From Ceratopteris richardii (taxonomy: Eukaryota > Streptophyta > Polypodiopsida > Polypodiales > Pteridaceae), in NCBI GenBank assembly GCA_020310875.1, contig CM035413.1, positions 188,173,355 to 188,237,354 of the forward strand: 64,000 nt of DNA. The letters run 5' to 3'. Below are positions 26,921 to 38,771 of this stretch, in pieces (the first letter of the stretch is position 1; every line of letters starts with the position of its first letter). A program made the position numbers and the translations under genes. The notes under the pieces are model-generated. The model saw only the letters and a program-made list of their open reading frames with translations, was not told the origin of the DNA and made no database searches.

Positions 26921-29900
26921 ATGATGGCTTCATCGTCGAACACTAGTCTTGGTGCTTCAGCTAATGTTAATGCTGCACCTATTCGAATTCGTCCACCTGC
27001 ATTCACTGAAGGGAAGCTGGATGGAACCAACTATACACTCTAGAAGTTCAAAATTTCTGCAATTTTGGACTCCTATGAATTACTTGACACTGTCATGGGA
27101 CCGATGGGATTGGATCTAGAGCCTATACCAGTTGAAGATCCAGCAAATTCAAGATTGATGATTCAGCCAGATCCAGATCTTCTACGAGCTTGGAAGAGGC
27201 GGAATGCTGATGCATTATGTGCGATTGTCACTAGTGTAAGTGATTCTGTGCTTACTTTAGTTCAACATACTACTAAAGCACATGAGGCTTGGGGCATATT
27301 GGCTCGACAATATGAGACCAAGAACCACACTAGGATACAGAATTTAGAAAATCAGTTGGCAAATGAAAAGCATTCTGATTGTGAAAAGGCTGAAGATTTT
27401 ATCAAACGGATCAAGCATCTTCAAGATCAATTGGCTGCAGTTGGTGTTGTTATAACACCAGAAGAGTTGGCTCGAAGATCTGTACATGTTCTTCCAGCAA
27501 AGTATGATGGATTAGTAACAGCCCTTAACACTCAGGTAAGGCCAACTCCTCTTACATTTGAAGAGTTTTGTGCCATGCTTTTAGAAGAAGAGATGCGGCT
27601 GAAGAATCGGCAAAGTACAACTGATGCTGCATTCTCAGCAAATGCAAAAGGTAAAGGCTCTTCAGAGGGATCAAAGAAGAAGCCAAAGAAGAAAAAGTTC
27701 ACAGGAAGTTGCTTCTACTGTGAAAAGAAAGGCCATGCTATCAAGGATTGCAGAAAGAAGCAAGCTGATGAACGGAATGGGACTGTAAAATCATCATGGA
27801 AGAACAAAGAGTCTACAAACAACACAGAGCTGGAACTTTGGGTAGCTATTAAAGAGGTATGTTCATCTGCTCAAGCTCATGTTGATGAGCCATGGATTTT
27901 AGATAGTGGAGCTTCTCGCCATATGACTAGTAAAAAGGATTGGTATAGTTCCCTAGTGCCTCTGCGGGAATCCATCAATGTAGTGGTGGGAAATGACTCC
28001 AAGTGTCCAGCTGATGGAACTCGAACCATCTCTTTTATCACTTCTACAGGTGTTGAGAAAAAGTTATACGATGTTCTCTATGTACCTACACTCAAAAGAA
28101 ATTTGTTGTCAGTTTCTGCAATAACAGGTCGTGGACTCGAAGTTCACTTCAATAAGAGTGGTGCGGAAATCATGGATTCATCAGGTAATGTTGTAGGTAA
28201 AGGCATACGACGGGATAACTTGTATGAGTTAAGTGCTTTAACTGCTACAGAAGATAAAGATGTAAGCAGGTTATGGCACCAACGATTTGGGCATCTCGGA
28301 TTTGCAGTTTTGAAGGAGATGCAACGAACAGGGATGGTTGCTCATTTGCCTGTATTTTCAGAGTTGCAAGAACCTTGTGAAGCTTGTATGATGGGCAAGC
28401 AACAACTAAAGGCGTTTCCAAGAGAGACCAGCAATCGATCTCAAGCTCCTCTAGAGTTGGTACATGCTGATCTCTGCGGTAAAATGTCTACACCTGCTTT
28501 AGGAGGATCTTTCTACTTCTTGCTGTTAGTCGACGATTATAGTAGAAAGATGTGGGTTTATTTCATTCGAGAGAAGGTTGATGCTTTTGAAAAATTTCAA
28601 ACGTGGCATAAGTATGTAGAAATTGAATCAAGAAGGAAACTGAAGAAATTTAGAACAGATAGAGGAGGTGAATTCTTGTCAACAGAATTCAACAATTACT
28701 GTAAGGAGCATGGTGTGAAAAGGCAACTTACCACAACTCATACACCCCAACAAAATGGCGTTGTTGAGCACAGGAACAGGACAGTAGTTGTAATGGCTCG
28801 TTGTATGTTGAAGGCTCAAGACATGCCTGATTCATTCTGGGCAGAAGCAGTCAATACAGTAGTCTACATCCTCAATCGAAGCTACACAAAAGCACTGAAG
28901 GGGATGACTCCTCAAGAAGCATATTCTGGTAAAAAGCCTTCAGTTTTGCATTTCAAAATTTTTGGTTGTTTCTGTTATGCACATATTCCTGATTCAACAA
29001 GATCAAAGTTGGATTCAAAAAGCAAAAAGTGTGTCTTCCTAGGATATAGTGAAGAGTCTAAAGCATACAGGTTATGGGATCCTGAGGAAAGGAAGATTTT
29101 TGTCAGCCGAGATGTGGTGTTTGATGAACGGCCACACTTAGTAGAAGATAAAGGTAAATCTACTATCTCATCAAACGGAGAAATATCTCACCTTGTGCCT
29201 ATCAAAAGACAGGTTAAAGTTGAGGAGGAGGAAACATCTGATGGAGAAATTTCCTTAATAAAAAGCCAACCAGTTGTAGCTGCACAACGTAAGCCACTAC
29301 CGAAGTGGGCACAACAGCTCTTTGATGATCACAATCCACATGTAGATGTACCAGAATCATCATCGGATGGATTACGAAGATCAAAGAGAATAGAGGAGCA
29401 AAGAAGAGCCTCAGAACACATTGTTAACATGGCTCTAATGGCAGATATCATGGGTTTGATAAAGGAACCTACCACCATTGAAGAAGCCATTGATGATCCA
29501 GGTTGGAGAGCAGCAATGCAGTCTGAGTATGATAGTATACTCAAAAATGATACATGGGATCTAGTCGACTTGCCGCCAAAGAAGAAGGTAATAGGTACTA
29601 AATGGATTTGGAAAGCTAAGTATAAAGCTGATGGAACATTAGAAAAGTATAAGGCACGATTAGTTGCACATGGTTTTTCACAGATTGAAGGATTTGATGT
29701 TCAAGAAACTTTTGCACCAACAGCACGCATGACAACTATTCGGACGGTACTTGCAGTAGCTGCACAAAAGTCTTGGCCTATTTTCCAGATGGATGTCAAA
29801 TCTGCATTTTTGAATGGTCACCTCAAGGAGGAGGTATATGTATCTCAACCACCAGGTTTTGAGGTGCCCAATTCAGAAAATAAAGTTTGCAAGTTGAAGA

Positions 29901-30991
29901 AAGCTTTGTATGGACTTAAGCAAGCTCCACGAGCTTGGTACCAACGAATAGATCATTTTTTCAAAAATATGGGTTTTGAAAGAAGTACTTCTAATGCTAA
30001 CTTGTATGTAACGAAAAGGGATAGCAAGCTAGTTGTTGTCATTGTATATGTAGATGATTTGATCATTACAGGAGATCATCAGGAACTCATCAATCAAACT
30101 CGGATCAGCTTGGGAACTGAGTTTGAAATGACAGACTTAGGTCTACTCCATTTTTGTCTGGGAATTGAAGTATGGCAAAGGAAGGATGGCATTTTCATCT
30201 CACAACAAAAATATTCCAAAGAAATTCTCAAAGCATTTGGAATGATGGACTGCAAACCAACTAGCACACCTATGGAGGTAAATCATAAGCTATCTATGGA
30301 TGATAACATGCCTAATGTAGATGCTAAGAAGTATAGGAAGCTCGTTGGAAGTCTTATTTTTCTGTGCAACACTAGACCAGACATTTGCTATGCTGTTGGA
30401 GTGTTAAGCAGGTTTTCCAACAAACCTAAGGAGAGTCACTGGAATGCTGGAATGCGAATTCTAAGGTACATTGCAGGAACCTTGGATTTTGGTATTTTGT
30501 ATACCACAGGTGATACACTCCAAGGATATTGTGATTCAGATTGGGCTGGAGATTGTGATTCTAGAAAATCAGTTTCTGGATATTGTTTCTCACTTGGTTC
30601 AGGAATATTCTCTTGGGTAAGTAGGAAGCAACCAACTCTCGCACTCTCCTCCACTGAAGCAGAGTACAAAGCAGCTTGTTTTGCTTCTTGTGAGGCAGTC
30701 TAGTTAGGGAGAATTCTTGCAGATCTAGGCTTTCCATCAAATATGCCAACTGTACTCAAGTGTGATAATCAAAGTTGTATGGCTATTGCAAAGAACCCAG
30801 TATTTCATGCTCGCACCAAGCACATAGAAGTACAGTACCATTACATTCGTGAGCTAATTGAAGATGAAATTGTGGAGCTAGAATATTTCCCAACAGAGGC
30901 AAATTGTGCTGACATATTCACTAAAGCACTTGGAAGAGAGCAGCTCAACAAGCATCTTCAACAGATGGGCATAGGACCGAGACCTACTTGA
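26921..30991 (+). pseudogene. COP-2 gag-pol with two amber codons
   Basis: One frame of about 1357 codons from ATG (26921) to TGA (30991) would give the whole copia polyprotein, but UAG codons at 27041-27043 and 30701-30703 interrupt it. Both sit where Trp is expected (NYTL-x-KFK in gag and CEAV-x-LGR in RNase H), so each is probably TGG changed to TAG. Domains counted from 26921: UBN2-type gag (about 60-220); knuckle [14 protein letters not shown] (265); protease [13 protein letters not shown] (325); zinc finger and integrase D, D, E blocks (HADLCG 515, RTDRGGEF 578, NGVVEHRNR 612); RT with YVDDLIITG (1042); RNase [10 protein letters not shown] (1203) to the tail ADIFTKAL. Everything else is intact, so inactivation looks recent. 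Confidence 0.92.
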
Positions 30992-31010
30992 TTTATCATC
31001 GGTAAACATT

Positions 31011-31019
31011 GAGGGGGGG
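31011..31019 (+). promoter_or_regulatory. COP-2 polypurine tract
   Basis: GAGGGGGGG directly before the 3' LTR start TGTTAGTATATG. This is the standard position for plus-strand priming. Confidence 0.85.
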
Positions 31020-31703
31020 TGTTAGTATATGATCAATGTCTACCCCTCATGATTGTTTGCACATTTTGTAAGGCCCCCTTTATGAGGAGAAGCCAAGCGT
31101 GCATTACCCAATTGATGGGAATCCCAACTTGAATGTTGGATGAAGGTCATATTGGACCATGTAAGGTATTATAAGGAAAGGGAGTTACCAGGGTCCCCAA
31201 TTGTGGGGTCCGGGGCAGCGGTGAGGAGCCCCGGCTGGGGGGTCCAAGGGGGCCAGCGGGCCCCCTGGTGGGGGTCCGAGGGCAACGCCCCCGGCGCGAC
31301 GATAAAGGGACTATTCCATGGAATATTCCCTGTCGGAGTCAGAAATCATTTATATTTGTTAGGTCGGTTCAACCAGTCTAAGCCGTGTATGGCAATTACG
31401 CGGGCGGTGGCCGCCCACGCTCTACCGCCCATGTATAGCCGTCCATGGCAGGCCACCCATGATCCTATATATACATGACTTCTGCACTACCTAAGACACT
31501 GAGTTGAGCCAGCATACCTCTACCTTGTATCTCCCTATCTAGAGTTGTATAGATCACCATTTAAGCTCTACCTTGAGAGCACACGGGTGGACAACGCCAT
31601 CATCTTTGTACTTGCTGCTAGTAGAAAATTGTTGAGATTCTCCTATATCTGTTATCTTCTCTGCTATTGCTCCTGTGTTATATTGCGTAACTATTGTCTA
31701 ACA
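31020..31703 (+). repeat. COP-2 3' LTR
   Basis: 684 bp from TGTTAGTATATG to TATTGTCTAACA, followed by the target duplication ataac (31704-31708). About 13 differences from the split 5' copy were counted by eye, including one in the 24-bp palindrome (31307-31330). Confidence 0.95.
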
Positions 31704-32330
31704 ATAACAACACCAACTGTAGCCAATTAATCTTGTTGATGTTTTATCCGTTTGATAAAATCTTTAGCCTTTTCAGAATCAGAATGCTTTTCATTTGCCA
31801 AATGATTTTCTAGATTTTGTATCCTAGTGTGGTTCTTAATCTCATACTCACAAGCCAATACGCCTCAAGCCTCATGTGCTTTAGTAGTATGTTGAACTAA
31901 AGTAAGCATAAAATCACTTACACTAGTGACAACTGCACATAATGCATCAGCATTGTGCCTCTTCCGAGCTCATAGAAGATCTCGATCTGGTGAAATCATC
32001 AATCTTGAATTTGTTGGACCTTCAACTAGTGTGGGCTCTAGATCCAATCCCATTGGTCCCATGACAATGTCAAGTAATTCATAGGAGTTCAAAGTTGTAG
32101 AGATTTTGAACCCCTCGAGCATATAGTTGGTTCCATCCAACTTCCCTTCAATGAATGTACATGGATGAATTTAAGTAGGTTCAACATTAATATTAATTGG
32201 AGCACCAAGACTAGTGTTTGACAATGAAGCCATCATGTAATCACTCGAATAATCAAATGATATTCTAGTCTGCTAATAGGATAAAATGGTGATATTTCTC
32301 ATCTTATCAAATTTCCTTAGCAAATGTTTA
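31704..32330 (-). pseudogene. Older COP-2-like gag relic, right half
   Basis: Minus-strand match to COP-2 positions about 26870-27455: the 5' untranslated stretch (CTAGCAGACTAGAATATCA), gag start and UBN2 region, with many substitutions and stops. It continues the relic at 14541-14642. COP-2 therefore inserted into an inverted, older member of its own family. The relic ends near 32330 with no LTR. Confidence 0.8.
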
Positions 32331-32383
32331 TATATTTTCTCCAGTTATTTTAATGGAAGCCTTTGAGTTCCATAACCCATATA

Positions 32384-32612
32384 TGTTGGAGTTTGAGGTC
32401 TACAGAAGCACACAAGTAGCACAAGGAAGAAGAAGAAGCTTGGAGCACAACACACAATATTAAATGTATTACCATGAGAATGTACAAAGATAAGAAACCT
32501 GTTAGGGTTATAGGCATATATACAAGCTGGGGGGACAACCTCCTAAACTGGGAAAAAAGTTCCCTAGTGGTCCTAATGTGTTCACAAAAATGACTACCAA
32601 AATATATCAACA
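32384..32612 (-). repeat. COP-3a 3' LTR
   Basis: 229 bp, TGTTGGAGTTTG ... ATATATCAACA on the plus strand, matching 59748-59977. Next to it (32613-32625) is the C-rich complement of a purine tract (AATCCCCCTTTGG). Confidence 0.85.
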
Positions 32613-35600
32613 AATCCCCCTTTGGAGTAATGTGGTGAACAAGGAAGTGCCAAGCTATGTGGAATCAATCCACAAAAGTAAGTAAGCCCAAAGCTTTGCA
32701 AAAGGCTTCAAACTTCTCCCTAGGGAGAGCCTTTGTGAAAAGGTCTGCAATGTTCTCCTATGTGGGCACATATTCCAAATTGATCTCTCCTACAGAGAAC
32801 CTCTCCCTAACATAATCATACTACACCTCATTGCGCTTAGTGCAAGCATGGAATACATGGTTCCGTGCAACTCCAAATTCACTCTGACTATCAGTAAAGA
32901 TGGTGGTGGAAGAAGGCTCACCAACACCCAAATCAGCCATAAGGCATTTGAACCACACACACACTTAACAATCACTATGAAAGTTTCCCTATATCAGCCT
33001 CAAAACTAGAACAAGCTCAACCAAGATATGCATGGGCTACCAAGGATGAAGCAAAAACCACTACTGGACACATGAGTGTCATAGCAACCAACCTAGCTAG
33101 AGAAAAAAAGGCATGTTAATCTGGCAGCAATGATACCCACTTGGGATAAAACAATGCAAGTAGTCGGTTACCATCCAAGTATTGAAAGATGTCCTTAACC
33201 ACCTGTCAATGCTTGACACCTAGGCAATGCATAAACTTGCTCATTTGTGAGACAAAAAATTGAATATTTGGTTGAGTAACACATAAGTAAATCAAGCATC
33301 CAACAACCTGCTGATAGAGAACATCATGAAATGCATTTCTAGCACCACGAAAACTCAAGTATAAACTTGTTTCTATAGGAGTGACAATAGATTTGCAGTC
33401 TTCAAGGCCAAAACACTACAATAATGTGTCAATATATTTTGTACAAAGCTATTTTGCCATCAACTTGCATATACTGAGTGCCCAAATAATGAAGCAAATG
33501 TCCCAAATATGACATCTCAAATTAGGCATGCAAATCAACATTAAAACCAGCAATATGCTTCTCATTAGGACTAGTGAGCCACATGTCATCAACATAGATA
33601 ACAATGATCATAAGCACATCATTTGCACACTTAACATATAAAGTGCTCTTAGTTGGATTGTTCTCAAAACCATGTGCAATCAAGTAGGCATGTATCTTTT
33701 CATACCAAGCACGTGGTGCTTGCTTTAAACCGTATAATGCCTTTTTCAACTTGTACACTTTGTTTTTGTTCCCTTTCTACACAAAACCATAGGGCTGAAA
33801 AACATACACTTCTTAATGCAAGTCAGCATTTAAAAATGCAATTTTAATGTCCAACTAATGTACGTTCCAACTATGATGAGCTCCAAGTGCACAGATGCTA
33901 TGAAGAGTAGTCATTCCACATGTAGTAGCAAAGGTCTCATCAAAATCATTGCCTATTTCTTGAGCATACCTTTTGCAACAAGCCTAGCCTTATACCTATC
34001 AATTGTTCCATCAAACTTATGCTTTAGCTTGTATACCAACTTAGTGCCAATGGCCTTCTTGCCAAGAGGCAAGTCACATAGATATCAAGTACCATAGCAT
34101 CATATTATGATTGCATAGCAGCTTCATCAAACAAAAAAGTCTCATTTTCATCACAAAGAGTAGAGGTAGCCAGAGCATAGAAATCTGATGCAAAAGAGTC
34201 ATTGTGAGAGCCTGAATGAGTACAATATGACAAAGGTGCATGTTGTTTATTCTATTGAGGTGTACATAGCACTATACACATGTTTTATCCCACGTTCATC
34301 CAGAAATTTATTAAAATCACAAGACATCTATTCCCCCGTTGATCAGTATGGAGGGTTCCCATTTTACATGCTGACAGATTTTTAGCCAAAAACAAAAACT
34401 ATTTGGAACACATAAACACTTAGGACTTTTCTTTCAATGGATATAACCTTGCATACTTAGAAAAATCATCAATGAAAGTCACAAAGTAAAGGTATTCCCC
34501 AAAAGAAGGTGTTTCCATAGAACCACAAACATCACTCTGAACAAGCTGCAATTTTTTAGTAGCTCATACTGAACCATCTTTTAGGAAGGAGGAACACTAT
34601 ATTTTACCCAAAATATAGCCTTCATAGACATGTGTCCCAGATGCGTCAAGTTTGGGCAGAGAGGACACCATTTCAAATTTTTGCAGGTGTAGCAGACTAG
34701 CAAAATTTAGATGACCAAAGCATGCATGCCAAATCTTTGCATTTGACACAGCATGAGAATATTCTATTTTGCATAATCTATGATCTTATGCAACCCATGA
34801 CATAAAATGCCAAAAGCAATAATGACATGTCCATTTGACGGATCATAATAGTACATCATTCATCAACAAATTTCACAACCAAGCCGATCTTGGCTAACGC
34901 TGAAATTCATAACATAGTTTTCTTGATCCCTAGCACACAGAAAGCATCCGACAATGTCAGAGAACCACCATCAGCAATAGTCACTATGATGTTAACAACT
35001 CCCATGACAGGATAAGAACAGTTGTTGATGCATGATAGTATTCCCTATAGGGGAAGGCTCAAGTAAAGTGAAGAAACTACACTACGAAGTAATATGTCTG
35101 GTTGCTGCACTATCAAAGTACCAAACATCTTAGTCTATTGTAGACATACAATGTCCATGAGAAGATGGGTCATACCTGCAAGCAGTAATAAATGCCCATT
35201 CTTCATTCTGCACAAGATTTTCAAACTCCAATTTGGGCGTAGAGGCCTATGCAACAACCATTCCAGCCTCTTTTTCCTTTGCCTTTTTTGCAGCCAATTT
35301 TGGAAAACTCTTTATAACATGATAATTGCCTTTACAGTATTTGCAAAAAAAATTGCTTTTCTATTTTCTTCTCATCTTTGTCATCCTTCTTTGATTTTGT
35401 AGAATTATCTTATTTTTTTTCTTACTAGTAGATGAGCTCCATTTACCTTTGCCCTTCAGATTAGCCAAGAAAGCTTGATCTACAACATGCATAATGGACC
35501 TGTTTTCCCTAGCTGATCTTCTTGCAGCATAATAGAGACTAACTCCTCAAATGTTAAGGAATTTGGATTGCCTTTCATCATCAATCTAAGAGTAGAAGAA

Positions 35601-36520
35601 AAGCTCTGATATGAATCTAGAAGACCATTTAGAACACTCTGCACAAGTGAAGTGTCTCGTAAGACTTTGTTAGCAGAAATCAACTGCTCCTTCATATCTT
35701 TGATCTTTGTCAAAAAATTATCTATGGAATCTCCTTCATTCATGTCCGCACTCTCCAATTATTTCTGTAAGTAAGCAACATGAGCCTCATTCCTTGTCGA
35801 TATAAAGTGGTACACGTATCCCAAGCATCCTTTGCTATTTTGCAGGAGTGAATGTGAGGAATAATGGAATGTTTGGTAGACAAGGCTATCTATGCATGTG
35901 CTTGAGCAACTATGCCATCCCAATGAGTTTGCTCTGCAATAGGTGTAGCAAGAACCATAGCATGAACAGGAACCTGAAGGACATCATCTTCAATGTCATT
36001 TGCATCACCTTCAGTAACTATAATTGTAGTTGTTGTAGGACATTTTTCAAAACCCTACATAATATTCCACAGTCCCTTTGCAACCAATACATGATGCATC
36101 ATATATGGACATAATGGATAAACCATCCAAGTTATCCTTAACAACCAACATATGTAATACATCACTGCTTTCAGCCCTAACTAAAGTACCCTAATGAAGA
36201 AACATGATTGTATCTCAAAAAGTTGAACAAAACTATCATGTCGAGTTCTACTAAATCTGTAGCAAATTTCGAGCTGCCTATACCAACAAACCAAAACCTG
36301 TGTATATGTTTGGCATAAAAAGATGAAATTGCTTGCACAAGCACTATGATAGTGCATTTTGAGGCCAAAACAAGCTCAGATCATGATTTTGACACTAGAA
36401 AGGGAAGCAGTTTTGAACTCCTAACTACCTTGATTATGCTCACCATTTTTTGTGCCATTATGAGATTATGACCGAAGGGGTGTTGATGATGGCCTAGACA
36501 AAGCGATGACCTGTTTTGAT
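32613..36520 (-). pseudogene. COP-3a gag-pol remnant
   Basis: From right to left on the minus strand: gag ATG region and UBN2 block (about 35480-36050, including LVQSVLNGL and MMKGNPNSLTFEELVS), a degraded knuckle (about 35330), protease and GAG_pre-integrase (34650-35150), integrase (34100-34650), RT (33500-34000, with [15 protein letters not shown] and IYVDDMWLT) and RNase H (32620-33000). Frames shift repeatedly. At the gag position just before LESADMNEGD it has TAA where COP-3b and the 6761-7201 fragment have TAG. At about 33794-33798 it keeps five A in a run where COP-3b has four, so at that point COP-3a has the original frame. Confidence 0.8.
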
Positions 36521-36526
36521 ACCAAC

Positions 36527-36735
36527 TGTTGGAGTTTGAGGTCTACAGAAGCACGGGAACAACACAAGGAAGAAGAAGAAGTTTGGAGCACAACACACAA
36601 TACTAAATGTATTACCAAGAGAATGTACAAAGGTAAGTAACCCATTGGGGTTATAGGCATATATAAAAGTCTAGGAAAAAACTTCCTAGAGAGGGAAAAA
36701 AGTGCCCCGATGGTCCTAGTGTTTTCAAACACAAT
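36527..36735 (-). repeat. COP-3a 5' LTR (truncated)
   Basis: TGTTGGAGTTTGAGGTCTACAG onward matches the other COP-3 LTRs for about 200 bases. It loses the match near 36735, before the expected ATATATCAACA end. Confidence 0.75.
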
Positions 36736-37795
36736 ATAAATCCTTGAATCTCATGAAACATATAGATTTTCTCTCTCATCAATCTTGAATTTCAGATTTT
36801 TGACCTTAAATATATTGTTCTTTTCGTTTTTTCATGTGTGGGCATTTTTAGATAGATCCCAATCCGTATAACTTATCCCTTCCTTCAGCTATTATAATTG
36901 TTCATTAATAGCATATACCATGTCCAAATCATATGTTTTCATCTTAAATGGCATACATAATGTCCATATACCATAATGGTGCAGTCAAAAGTGAGGAATA
37001 AATAAAAATTAATGGTGAGAGTTTTACATGTGTATGTGTAATCCACCTACCTATGATGTATTGAATCCCTTACACAAATCATACATAAATTTTTTTGGAA
37101 TTTTAGATAAATGTTATTCACCTCCTTGTTCAACAATAAATCTAATGATTCTGTTTCCCCTTTGGATAAACCCAATACATGAAACAATAGATATTTATAA
37201 TTTATGCAGCTACAAGACAAATGAAAAACTATTGAGCACTAAAAAGAGAGGATCTTTCCAAGCGTCACTCATGACTTTTGAAGGTGTAGAAATCAAAACA
37301 ATTCCTTGCCCACATTTGGAATTAGATACATACCAAATTCATATCAAAGAAGTCACAAACATCATCTATGTAACTATATAAAGGTAACTATAGAAAATTA
37401 ATTCTTTAACTAGAAGGATCAAATGATCTCTGTTTCTAGCAAACTTTGCACCTAAAGAGATCTTTTGAGAAACTATTGGAACAAATGCAAAAGCTCCGCA
37501 TGTGGAAACTTTAGGAGAACTTTATGTGTCCTAGAATTTGGAAGGTACTTGAAAGTCACCAACGATAAATATGCATGTCACGTACCACTTTGGAAATCCA
37601 CCAATTAACTTACGAACATTTCTTGAATATTAATCATAGTGCTCTTGAAATTTGGAAGAAGACATGAGGATAAATTAATGGAATTGGATAAGATTTGAAT
37701 ACCTAGGAAGTAAAGGAAAATGTCTTCTTTCTCTATTTTTCCTTTTCTCAAGTAGGTACCCTTTTTCTTTCTCCTTTTTTCATTGTCTTACTCTT
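36736..37795. other. No recognisable feature
   Basis: AT-rich sequence. A 117-codon plus-strand frame (37028-37381) has no motif that I recognise. From about 37740 the sequence grades into the CT-rich satellite. Confidence 0.4.
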
Positions 37796-38570
37796 CCCTT
37801 TTATTTGTGTTTGCTTTCCTCCTTCTCCCTTCTCTCTTCTCTCATCTCTCTTCTTTCATCTCTCATCTCTCATTTCTCATCTCTCATCTTTCATGTCTCT
37901 TCTCCCTTCCCTATTCTCTCCTCTCTCTTCTCTCTTCTCTCTTTTCTCTTCTCTCTTCTCTCTTCTCTCTTCTCTCTTCTCTCTTCTCTCTTCTCTCTTC
38001 TCTCTTCTCTCTTCTCTCTTCTCTCTTCTCTCTTCTCTCTTCTCTCTTCTCTCTTCTCTCTTCTCTCTTCTCTCTTCTCTCTTCTCTCTTCTCTCTTCTC
38101 TCTTCTCTCTTCTCTCTTCTCTCTTCTCTCTTCTCTCTTCTCTCTTCTCTCTTCTCTCTTCTCTCTTCTCTCTTCTCTACTCTCTTCTCTCTTCTCTCTT
38201 TTCTCTCCTCTCTTCTCTCCTCTCTCCTCTCTCATCTCTCCTCTCTCTTCTCTCTTCTCTCTTCTTTCTTCTCTTCTGTCTTCTTCTCTTGTCTCCCTTC
38301 TCTCTTCTCTTGTCTCCCTTCTCTCCTCTTGTCTCCCTTCTCTCTTCTCTCTTCTCTCTTCTTTCTCTCTTCTCTCTTCCCTCTTCCCTCTTCTCTCTTC
38401 TCTCTTCTCTCTTCTCTCTTCTCTCTTCTCTCTTCTCTCTTCTCTCTTCTCTCTTCTCTCTTCTCTCTTCTCTCTTCTCTCTTCTCTCTTCTCTCTTCTC
38501 TCTTCTCTCTTCCTCTTCTCTCTTCTCTCTTCTCTCTTCTCTCTTCTCTCTTCTCTCTTCTCTCCTCTAT
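37796..38570. repeat. 7-bp satellite (TTCTCTC)n
   Basis: About 775 bases of TTCTCTC repeats. Two long uniform blocks (about 37920-38175 and 38390-38570) are separated by a degenerate block with CTTGTCTCCC variants. Since seven is not a multiple of three, 21 bases encode the same seven-residue cycle in every frame: Ser/Leu/Phe on the plus strand and Arg-Glu-Glu-Arg-Arg-Glu-Lys on the minus strand. The long apparent proteins of 120-330 residues here are therefore artefacts. Confidence 0.95.
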
Positions 38571-38756
38571 TGGGGATGTAAGGATCATGCGACCTTACCC
38601 CCATATTCATATATATACATCACATATACAGCATTGCCTCAAGAGAGATCATTATGTGGGTTTTGAGGATTCCACACATGTGTGCATGTCTCTGTTGTCC
38701 TCTCTTTCCCTCCATCTCCTCCTTGCTTCTGTTGTTCTACACAACAAAGCCCTTCA
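38571..38756 (+). repeat. COP-5 5' LTR (short)
   Basis: The stretch between the satellite and a tRNA-iMet-like primer site ends CCCTTCA and contains a TATA-like run (ATATATATACATC, about 38608-38620). An LTR of about 180 bp starting at TGGGGATG or TGTAAGG (38571 or 38578) is inferred from the primer site alone; no second LTR was found. Confidence 0.45.
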
Positions 38757-38757
38757 T

Positions 38758-38771
38758 TGGTATTAGAGCTT
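38758..38771 (+). promoter_or_regulatory. COP-5 primer-binding site (tRNA-iMet, one change)
   Basis: TGGTATTAGAGCTT differs from the initiator-tRNA-Met complement TGGTATCAGAGC by one C to T change. It stands two bases after the inferred LTR end. Confidence 0.6.

Larger units (their letters stand above)
14643..31703 (+). mobile_element. COP-2: Ty1/copia element split by OTA-1
   Basis: A plus-strand Ty1/copia element with a 5-bp target duplication, ataac (14638-14642 and 31704-31708). Without OTA-1 and one copy of its duplication, the element is about 5.56 kb. It has a 5' LTR (14643-14701 continued at 26201-26825), primer site 26826, gag-pol 26921-30991, a purine tract at 31011-31019 and a 3' LTR 31020-31703. 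By eye the two LTRs differ at about 13 positions in some 684. That is more than the OTA-1 LTR pair shows, as expected if OTA-1 came later. Two in-frame amber codons make this copy inactive. Confidence 0.93.
32384..36735 (-). mobile_element. COP-3a: decayed Ty1/copia element
   Basis: Minus-strand copia element with short LTRs at both ends (3' LTR 32384-32612; 5' LTR 36527-36735, truncated at its far end) and a tRNA-iMet-type primer site read on the minus strand just inside the 5' LTR (GTTGGTATCAAAACAG, about 36511-36526). All coding blocks of COP-3b can be found in order but are broken by many stops and frameshifts. No target duplication could be recognised, probably because the 5' LTR end is lost. 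Confidence 0.85.

Noticed and set aside
37891..38610. CRISPR-like repeat array
   Set aside because: Continuous satellite without spacers, in a plant-type genome.
37783..38766. 327-codon Ser/Leu/Phe frame, 239-codon Arg/Glu frame and other frames
   Set aside because: They arise from the 7-bp satellite, which is open in every frame. Composition and periodicity follow the DNA unit.
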